The notes under the pieces: model-generated
The model's input: the letters and a program-made list of their open reading frames with translations, nothing else
Database searches by the model: none
Told to the model about the DNA's origin: nothing
Assembly: GCA_008704415.1 (NCBI GenBank)
Contig: VXIS01000285.1
Span: 1 to 63,079 of the forward strand
Length of the DNA stretch: 63,079 nt
Direction of reading: 5' to 3'
Origin: Sphaerosporella brunnea
Lineage: Eukaryota; Ascomycota; Pezizomycetes; Pezizales; Pyronemataceae
Translations under genes and position numbers: made by a program
Shown: positions 54,808-63,079 of the stretch, piece by piece
Numbering within the stretch: position 1 is the stretch's first letter
Layout of the letters: each line of letters opens with the position of its first letter

Positions 54808-57800
54808 TTAAACCTCAGTCTCAACATCCGGTTCCCTCCCCTTGAGCTGGATCTTCCCCCTTAACTTCCTTGCGCCAAACTTGGCCTCATCCTTTGCAAA
54901 CGCCAGCGTACGTATCGGCTTCCACTGCATCAACCCCCGATGACGGCGGTGCATATCCTTCTGGTTTTTCCTATAATTCTTGATGGACGCTAGAGGACCA
55001 CTCTTCGCCTTATCTTCAGGCTCTGGTAACGTCGTTTCAGGCTGGGTAGAGGGACCAGCGGTGCTGTGATCAGCAGCAGAAGGATCGTGGTACTGGCTTG
55101 AAGTGACGTGATGGTACGAATCGTCGGACTCGTCATCGGAATCACCAGGACTAGTCGAAGTATCGGAATAGTTATCATCGTCGTATTCATATCGGCTACT
55201 CGTCGTAGCCCCACCAGATAAAATCGCAAAGCGCCTGTTTGCAGCGCCGGCGGAGGACTCAAGCTGGCCCTGCGCTCGTTCGAAGACCCCCCTCCAATCC
55301 TTCCCATACTTGTCGATGTATCGCTGCTCGTCGCCCTCTTCGAGCTGGCCTGTTCCCGAATTGGCGAGATCCGCCCGCATTTCGCGGATGCTCTGTTTGT
55401 GAAGCTCGTCGACGACGGCATTGGTCTCCACGTAAACATTTTCCCCACGAATTCCCTCTTCACGGCACGCCGACCAGGTCTCGAAGGCCTCCCGCGAGTC
55501 GTTATCAGTAGCAAATCGGACATGATCACGGTCCATGCCTGGTTTGAAACGTCCTTCAAAAGTCAAGGTTCCGATTTCCTGCACATGAAGCTCGGGATGG
55601 TCCCCAGGTTTTTCGATGTAATTCTGAGAAAGGCGTTGCGCGTTATCGGTAGCCCAGATGGGTACCGTGATCGTTGTCCGCTCGTTATCGATAATTTTGT
55701 CGAGCCAAACCATGGCGTGACTGTCAGGCTTGCGGGAGTTGGACGATGTGTAGATATCGATGACAACGGGGCTCATGTAGCGATGCTGGACTGGCAATCG
55801 AAGCTTTCCCTGATGCTTGCCCACTGTTGTGCTCCATTCCACGCCGTAACCGGAGGAGATGCAGTTCTTACGGGGTATCTTTCCAGTTGATCCACCAGTT
55901 CTGAACTTCAATTTGGCAGGCTTATCGATGGTGGAAGTGATTTTGTCACTCATGAACTCGAATGTGCCTACCTCCCAGCCCAGCAATTGCGGAGGCAGTG
56001 TCAAATCCAAGCTGCGGAAGAGCACTGAAAGACGAATCTGACCAAAACCGAGTCCGCCATCCAGGGGGAACCACCGAGTGACTTCACTGCTAGTCTGAAG
56101 GATGTCGGAGAGCTTCAACGGAACGACTCCCAGTAGAGGGTCGTGTTCACGTTGGCGTTGATCGCGCACAGCAACTGTGAGGACGGCAGAACGCCAATCA
56201 CGCACAAACCTCTCCGAGCCGGCGTTATAAATGGGCTTTGAGCTCATGGTCTTTGAAGCGCATTAGCTAATGATCAAACTTCTGACCAGGGGGTGCTTAC
56301 CTTAGTTCTGGTGCGGTAAATAAGCTGATCATTGAGAGCGATGGTGCAGTATGCACTCGGCAACTTTCCGCCCTCCTCCTGCGTATTTTCTCCAGTTTGC
56401 ATTCCGGGCGAGTATTCTTTGCCATTTTTACGACTTCCGTAGGTTCCGGTCATGTCGCGCAATTCTAGGTTTACGATTTGGTGAACAGTGATACTGACAA
56501 TTCCGCAAGGGAAAAGCGGATCAGGTGGAGTGTGCATTACAGCATCTTCCTCAGCATTGTCTAGAGTTCCTTTATCGTCCTGTAGTTCGGGGTGATCCTG
56601 AAGCTGAGGCGGTAGATTGACGTCTTTTCCGCTCGTCTTTAATGCAGGCCTGAATTGTGACTTGCCAAAGAACCCAACCGACCAATGGAGTTCACCAGGC
56701 ATTTGGCTCCCAGATTCCTCTCCCATGAGCTTGGAAACGTGCTTCTGCATCTTGCCAGCGTCTACCATCAAGTCCTGAAGCGGGACCTCAATTTTTCCAA
56801 CCATGTCGTCGGCGGTCATTCTGTCGCTATCCCAAAGTTCGATTGACAGAGACTCTCCGGCTTTGATGTGTTCGGCGCGGATGAGGATTCCAGTGGATTC
56901 GCGCCAAATAGGGTTCAGGTCATCGACGATCACTCGGGTAGAATACATGGGTTTGCCGTACTTTGAAAATGCGATCGTGATGTAAGCGTCGCTACTTCCA
57001 CGTTTGTCCTGCTTGCTAAGTCCAATAGCCCTGTCGATGTTAATCCAAAGGATTCCGAGGGCTTCTGTCTCCTTCTTAATATCATCACCCATGAGCATCT
57101 TGCCAATTTCCAAGCTCATGCTCTTCGGCGCAACGTATTCGTTTGCGGCGGTAGCAATAGAAGAATTGACAAAGTTGGAAATCATAGGGAGATCGAGAAC
57201 GTTGATACCCTTTTCGACCATCGGGACGCAGGACACAGAGACTTGAGGCCTACCCATTAACGTGAACGTGAGGGTCTTCAAAAACGGAGGGTCGGGAGAC
57301 AGCTGAAGACGCAGGCGGATTGTTCCGATGAGACCTTTAAGCTCAACCCAGATCGCTAGTCGCAGTTAATAAGGCGATCGAAGCAATTATGTCAAGAGAC
57401 ACTTACGCAGAGGAACATCAAAAAGTCCTCTAACGCCAAAGTAAAAAACGAGCTGCATGTGCATGTTTCGAGTCTTCCCGCTGTAACTCCTCGACTCAGT
57501 CGCTGCGGCATTGTACGCAAATGAAACTTCGAGGTTATAAACCTCGCCACCATCTTCCTCGGCCTTCTTCTGTTCCGCATCCCTGTCTTCCCTGGCAGCA
57601 GTTGCGGAGGCCTTCAAATCTAGGATCTCAGAGTCTGGCAGTGCTCTCAAGGAAAGAATACGAATAGGATTTTCTCCTTGAGAGATATCGGCCACACGAA
57701 CGTTCTCAATGAGGCCAGGCAAAGAGGCCTGCATGACGTCTTCGATTGTATCCGCAATGGAAGCAAACATCTCCGGATTGACAAGGGACCATACTAGACC

Positions 57801-58737
57801 GACAAGACTGTTCATCCATTCGACAGACTCGGGTATCAAATTGCTGACTGCTATCTCGCCGCGCTTCTTCTCTGAAGCCCAGTCGACCGTTCTTCAACTC
57901 TATTAGTATCGTCGCATAGCTGGCATCTGGTCGACGCTCACCTAGCCTCTTGCATGATACCAATACACCAATACCACACACCGCCGGCGACCGAGGCAGC
58001 AATCAAAAATAGCGCCCATAGCGACCCACCACCGAGAATTCTCCCCAGAACGAGAATCAGTGCAAAAATACCCACACAAAGTGTGGTTGCTTTCTGCTCA
58101 AAAGACGCAAACACCGTATCACTCAAACTCAGCGTGGGCGTAGCATAGAACAGCACATTCGTTTTCTCGCCATGAATGGGTACATCCGCTGTCGTGCCTG
58201 GCCTGATAGGTGCTGGAGGCGCGGTAACATCTTGATTCTCCTTGTATTCGTCCAGCGGCTGCGTCGGACTGGCGAAGTCATGTTCCTGGACACGATAAGT
58301 TCGCCGCCAACCTTGCCATACAAAACAAAAACACGACTCACCAACACCTTCTGTCCCGGCAACGAAGATTTCGGCACGACTACTGTCTGGCCCTCAACCA
58401 CTTTTTCGAAGTTCGCGTTGACGTCCTCGATAACGACCTCATTGCCTGTAGTGGGGTCCTTTACAGTCCTTCTGTTCCCATCTTTAGATCCAGTCCCGCT
58501 CTTTATAGCCTGGCTCTGTTCTTTCGCAGAAGGATGTGTGTCGGTCTTTCCCTTGCCACTACGACTACTGGAACCTTCATCTGCTGGGAACTGGGGTTGT
58601 TGTTCCGCTTGCTGTGCCCGTGCAGTCAACTCCTGAGTTTGTTGATCTGCGTCGGGAAACCGTTCTCTCTGCTCGCGAAGGAAATCCGAAATCTTCGGAA
58701 TTGGCGCAGAGCCGGAATAAGGGTGTGCATTCGACAT
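54808..58737 (-). CDS. mug190: SMP/C2-domain ER-plasma membrane contact-site lipid-transfer protein (Mug190-like)
   Basis: Five exons (58342-58737, 57942-58285, 57407-57891, 56301-57355, 54808-56250) with 50-56-nt introns give 1240 residues; every splice keeps frame. Residues 1-130 are polar and disordered. Residues about 200-245 form a membrane hairpin. Residues about 250-490 match a synaptotagmin-like mitochondrial lipid-binding (SMP) domain (SVEWMNSLVGLVWSLVNPEM, LIGTIRLRLQLSPDPPFLKT, PLMISNFVNSSIA-like). The first C2 domain is at about 505-620 (GSSDAYITIAF, DDLNPIW, LWDSD). A second, divergent C2 lies at about 700-850, then a possible third and an acidic, basic-ending tail. The order matches fungal Mug190/tricalbin relatives, which tether cortical ER and move lipids. 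The start ATG is 18 nt inside the open frame. Confidence 0.85.
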
Positions 58738-59002
58738 TGCAGTTCGCGAAGACACGGAAAAGGCGAACCGAACGAAACTTCAGGCCCCACAATCTTGGGA
58801 TGTCTTTTGAGGAGCAGTGACTGACGGTGACATCTGCCAAGACACGGGTTCGTCATTGTGACGGAAAGACTACAATGTAGATCTGAACTTTCAAGGAACA
58901 AACAGGGCCTAGCAAGGCTGGGGGTGAATGAACTGAATTGTGGAACGCGCTGGTGATGTCTCGTCTTGGGGGATGGACGGGGAAATTTGATTTGCCGTAG
59001 AG

Positions 59003-59295
59003 TACCATATTTTCTCGCGAACAAGGGAAATGCTGGCGCGAAAGTCAATCTTTTTCTAGTAGCAAAAGTAGCTGTGACCGTAAGCCGGGCATAAAAAACG
59101 GCACTTCAACACTCCCCGCCGCTCGCCGGAGAGCAGACATTGTGCGTTGTGTGGCGCACACCAGCTCCCTCCACTGGTGCAATCTCGATTCTGTTCACTC
59201 AAGTCCACCCACTCCATTAAAAATCCGCGGTTTTCAAGTAGTTTATTACTAGCCTGTCGCGCCGTCATTTCCCTTGTTCGCGAGAAAATACGGTA
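59003..59295. mobile_element. Mirror copy of the 293-bp MITE
   Basis: Exact mirror of 42593-42885 and the same length, with TACCATATTTTCTCGCGAAC at one end and the inverse, ending TACGGTA, at the other. It is present because of the palindrome, not by separate insertion. Confidence 0.85.
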
Positions 59296-59731
59296 TGTAC
59301 TTATTCTACATACAGAGTGCATGTATACTTCGCATCTGATTTCCCTAAAAGTAGCAGACACTCGGTATGTATACCTCCACTATGTTTGTTACAACGGTTC
59401 ATTGTTTGGAGCTTGGCTAACTACACCAAAACTTGTTGGGGTCAATATCAATAATGGGTAAATACTTCCTTCAGCTGAATCCACTGAATCATGCTGAAAG
59501 TCTTCAGAACCACCGGGTTTCTGGGAAGCAGTTTTTTTTTTTCAGCTGCGAGCTTTGCCCAACAATACGTATACAGTCAGACGACCACAAATGTTTCCTG
59601 CCGCTTATCCAACTGAAGCCAAACAACCGGACCATCTTCCCACCAAAACATATCACCAAAGCACATTTCCAAAAAAAAAAAAAAAAAAAAAAAAAATCCT
59701 TGAAAGCACCAGATCTTCTCTGAGGGAGCAT

Positions 59732-60021
59732 ATGAAAATACCCATGCTTTCTACCCTATCATCCATTGTACTACTATATCCACACATTTCACCAATACAG
59801 GCCGAGAACTTCTCTTCGACTCCAGTATCCTCTCAAACCGCCACACACAACGGCCAGTGCGGCGCTTCCCCCAACTTCATCTGCACAACCCCCTGCTGCT
59901 CGCGGTACGGCTACTTGTACCCATCCTTGCAAAGCAAGAATGACTGACGCAGCGGAGCAACTGTGGCGCCGGCTGCCAAAGCGCTTACTCGGCGAATTCA
60001 ACGGTGTGGATCTTCGGTTGA
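59732..60021 (+). CDS. Small secreted hevein-like Cys-rich protein
   Basis: Exons 59732-59916 and 59958-60021, joined by a 41-nt intron (GTACCC...CTGAC...GGAG), give 82 residues. Residues 1-24 are a signal peptide ending near PIQA. A Ser/Thr-rich spacer precedes a chitin-binding type 1 (hevein) pattern: NGQCGASPNFICTTPCCSRY, then NCGAGCQSAY. The CCS-x-YGY and GCQ anchors are clear. The loop between GY and NCG that normally contributes another Cys is missing, so the fold has six cysteines rather than eight. The intron is short, and an alternative splice could change this loop. The likely role is chitin or glycan binding in the wall or extracellular space, possibly effector-like. Both arms agree here. 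Confidence 0.55.
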
Positions 60022-60754
60022 TGGCACGTGTGGTGGTTCGAAGGGATATACTTGTCCCGGGGGGGGGGGGGATATAATGGACATTATTGCCCGGGCTATG
60101 GATACTGTGGAGTGTCGAACGCATATTTCTCTGTCGTAGGACCTTCCTCCCCCCTTTTTTTCTGATGGCAAAGGAGAAAGCTGCTGATAGATCAACGTTT
60201 GCTCAAGCGCTTTCGGTGCTGCGTGCACTAGCCCTTAGGTTGTGCCATGGGAGAGTTGGTTTGGAGGTGCTATGCATCTTGGCCTAAATAAGTATTTCCT
60301 GCTAATCCGCATTAACTGAGGATGATTCCACTCGCTCAGCTCCGGATCCATCAGGGCTGTTTGAATATCAGCCCAAATCCATGATCAGCAGCAACGCGCA
60401 AGACTCCACGCCCGCAAGAGCGAATGCGACGCTATTCCACTACTCCCTGCTACTATGTAGAACAGCAAACAAACCTTGGCTTGTCGAGAAGCCGGAAAAA
60501 GGACGAAGTCATGGTGAGCGGTTATCATGAGTGATAAACCTATGATTTACCGCCGGATTCAGAGTTTCGGACACCACCACATTACCTTCACCGAGCGCAA
60601 AACCTCGGCCTCGCATAGCTACAATTATTTTTCCCCCAGCAGAGCAATCACAACCTATCACTCGCCTCCCTCACGCTAACCAACAAGCTCTTGCTTGGCA
60701 CAAAAAGCAACAACCCCCCGCGCCACAACGCGTGCATCAACCACCACACACACA

Positions 60755-61037
60755 ATGCGCAAAACCAAACCCACCTCTGCGCACGCGCGCACCGCCAGCA
60801 CCCGCATCGGCAAGAAATCCCACTCCAAAAAGGCGCACAAGCACAAACCACACGACCAGGTTCTTGCGGCAAATCTCGACGCGATGCTTGTGCGCGAGGG
60901 GAATTTTGATAGGGAAGCAGAAGCCGAAGGAGAAGGAGATAAAGGAGGAGGATGAGAAGATGGAGGTGGAGGTGGTGCAGGAAAAGAAGAAGAGCGCGAA
61001 GGTCGAGGAGTTGTTGGATCGGCTGGGCGGTCTGTGA
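60755..61037 (+). pseudogene. Frameshifted copy of the small basic protein gene
   Basis: Mirror of 40850-41131. A single extra A in the GGGGAATTTTG run near 60902 shifts the frame after MLVREG, and a CACAAC/CACACG difference near 60848 alters two residues. The other arm is open to its stop. Confidence 0.7.
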
Positions 61038-63079
61038 TGGAAGATACGAAAAAAAAAAAAAGTGCTTTTTTGAGGGGTCAATGGCGTTTGTAGGGGTATA
61101 TGTAGGTTATCGGGAACTGGTTTTGTGAGTGGATGTGAATAGGGCTGACGGTGATGATGAGCAGTTGCTTTTTTTTGTTCACGTCCAACGGGTTGCGTTC
61201 GAAAAAATCGAAGATTCTGCCGGTTACTGGGTGTCTCGGTATAACGAATTGAAGTCCGCGGGGTCTATGTGAGCCTTTCTCAATGGCGGGGGCGAACCAA
61301 CTTCGGAGTGTCGCTCATTCTCACTTAGCTAGATGTGTGTGGGATAGATGTCAATCGGCCACTGTGAGCGGACGGCATAGATTCTTAGCATTTCCGAGTG
61401 ATGATATGTGAAGACATAAAAATGAAACGGTGAGCCATGGAGCAGCTTCGAGAGATCAATATCCGTCCCAATTAGGAGGCATACTCACTCACATGGCTTA
61501 GGACAACAACCCGTGGGGGAAGACGGCGAGGCTGGCGGCCAGTCACCCATGGGAAATTTCTCCGTGTATAATTATCCCCAAAGCTGCAACTTGGTTTTCG
61601 TTTTCCTCTTTCTGACAACCCAACCCACAAGGCTGTACTCTACAGTACGTGGGAGTGAGTCATTCCGCTTTGGGCTTGCATTTGGACGTGTATCTACGTG
61701 AACGAGGCTTTGTATGTATCTAGCCTGCACAAGCCGCGCGCTGAACCCCAGTTTACGGGCTTCTCTGTGAGATCGTCCACTTCCACTTTGGGTCTAGTTA
61801 CCTCATATCTCCTCAGTGCCTTTTCCGGAAGATTCCGCGAGGCGGCTCCGAAAAACTGCAGCAGGTGCATGGTTTCGAATTCGGCCTTCGCAACTGAGGT
61901 ACGGCGGCGCTTTGATGCCGAGCCCTCAGGCAACGGGTGCGTGTACCTGTTTATTCTAGCCTTCTGCGCGATCGGGATATGAATAATGTGAGCTTACGCC
62001 TTCTTCTACAGAGAAACACCACCCACCGAGCAATACAGTGTCGGGATTTCCTTACTAGTTGCCAGAGTTAGATAGCCTGAGGTCATGTGTGTTCGAAGTA
62101 TACTGCTAACTACCGGCTTATTGCAAGGTTGCACAACACCACACATGTTGATGTTGGGATGGGGGCCCATTGGGGGGTCATCTTCCGGCAGGTGTTTCCG
62201 GCTTCCACTGCTTGATTGCGCGGCCGGCCAGGTGATGAGACGACGTGCGCAGTGTAACAGGTACCGTGGATAAAACATAACAGTGATGCATCATGTATAG
62301 TACCACACAAGGTACATTGCTTGTGTGTGCACCAATCAAATCTGTCTATCAGTCAATGCAAAACACGGTATTGTACAAGTACACCGGGAAAAACGGTCGG
62401 TATGTTTATGCGCAAGGCTTGCCTACGTCTGCAAGTCAAACGACGTAGAAGCAGCTGCGCGCGTGCGGTAGGTATGCAACACTCATCCCTCCAAAGCGAC
62501 ATGGCCAAGGCGCAGCCCACGAGATTACCTTTCGAAAAAACAGCCACACATAATAAATCGCTGCCGACACAGGTTATGAGCCTTTCTGGCTCGGGTGAGG
62601 TAATCCAGATACCGCGGCAACAAAAAAGAAAGAAAAAGAATGAAAAAGTGTGTTCACCGTGTCTTTTAAGGTAAAAAAAAAAAAAAAAAAAAAAAAAGTT
62701 TGGTGGCAAGGCCGCAGTGCTGGTGTGTACTTCGGGCAAACTCCCCACAACGCCAACATGATAACAGTGATGTGATCTTTAGATCTTGCTTTGACCCGCT
62801 ATCCAACCTAAAGCTAAATAATTGGGGCCTCCCAAGTCCAAAAAATAAGACGGTTTGCCTTTTTCGCAGAAGCCAAAGCCTCCATGATTGGCCATGTGTT
62901 TCTAAAAAAGCAAAGTCTCAAAATCCGCTTCCCCTACGACCACCAAAAACCACAGCCGATGAAAGGAAAGTATGGCTTTGGAACCGCCACGGCACACAGA
63001 CTACAAACTTGGCCGACTGCTTTCGTCGGCTCCACATATAAGCAGCAAACACGTCGTTTTTAAGAACGCGGCAGCAGCG
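61038..63079. other. Outer tip of arm B', no supported gene
   Basis: Mirror of 38934-40849 with rising indel density. An A-run lies at about 62673-62697. The sequence ends abruptly at a CGGCAGCAGCG motif that pairs with about 38934. There is no telomeric repeat. Confidence 0.6.

Larger units (their letters stand above)
51294..63079. repeat. Right arm of giant palindrome B
   Basis: Reverse complement of 38934-51214 with a loop of roughly 80 nt at 51215-51293. It ends at the last base of the window, which pairs with about 38934. Coding frames are clean at 54.8-58.8 kb, where the SMP/C2 gene is fully open, but broken at 60.7-61.0 kb, and the outer 1 kb is full of indels relative to the other arm. 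Confidence 0.96.

Noticed and set aside
1..63079. Linear element with covalently closed hairpin ends
   Set aside because: The folds lie inside the window, not at the ends. There are no terminal repeats or replication genes, and the indel pattern fits read artefacts better.
1..63079. RIP-mutated duplicated DNA
   Set aside because: Identified arm differences are mainly single-base indels, often in homopolymers, and not C-to-T transitions at CpA.

Overview
The window is nuclear DNA of a filamentous ascomycete (Pezizomycotina). The evidence is short introns of about 41-67 nt with GT...AG ends and CTAAC/CTGAC-like branch sites, CT-rich promoters, and a gene set typical of that group: a CFEM-type membrane protein, a tail-anchored protoglobin, a fungal annexin, rhomboid Pcp1, Gon7, Vps39 and a Mug190-like SMP/C2 protein. 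No prokaryotic features, CRISPR array, rRNA, convincing tRNA or telomeric repeat was seen.

Layout. The dominant feature is architecture: both ends are giant inverted repeats. Bases 1-8778 are the near-exact reverse complement of 8792-17561 (13-nt spacer). Bases 38934 to about 51214 are the reverse complement of about 51294-63079 (spacer about 80 nt). The first base of the window pairs with 17561 and the last base pairs with about 38934, so the sequence stops exactly where each fold-back runs out. Arm differences are mostly single-base indels that break reading frames, not RIP-type C-to-T changes. The best explanation is fold-back (hairpin) long-read chimeras at both contig ends; the non-redundant locus is then roughly 8.79-51.2 kb. 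Genes in the arms are listed in both copies, with the intact copy identified.

Palindrome A carries an unknown two-intron gene (15770-16562 and mirror 1000-1792) whose two introns are copies of each other, and a CFEM-like single-pass membrane protein (10423-11730, frameshifted mirror 5837-7146). The single-copy core reads: a gene-poor stretch at 17.6-23.7 kb with at best small membrane-protein genes; annexin (+); mitochondrial rhomboid Pcp1 (-); an unknown mitochondrial membrane protein (-); protoglobin (+), divergent from the previous gene; a low-complexity Gln/Pro/Ala protein (-); GON7 (-); VPS39 (-); and a CCCH zinc-finger protein (-). Palindrome B carries a small basic protein, a small secreted hevein-like cysteine-rich protein, a 293-bp MITE with 30-bp terminal inverted repeats, the large SMP/C2 lipid-transfer protein (intact on the minus strand at 54808-58737, broken at 43151-47117), and a poorly resolved region around the fold point holding one acidic-repeat ORF.

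The genes do not form a pathway or biosynthetic cluster. They are mainly housekeeping functions in membrane traffic (VPS39, SMP/C2, annexin), mitochondria (Pcp1 and its neighbour) and tRNA modification (GON7). The most interesting observations are the duplicated intron-exon unit, the MITE whose relative sits at the fold point of palindrome A, and the palindromic ends themselves.
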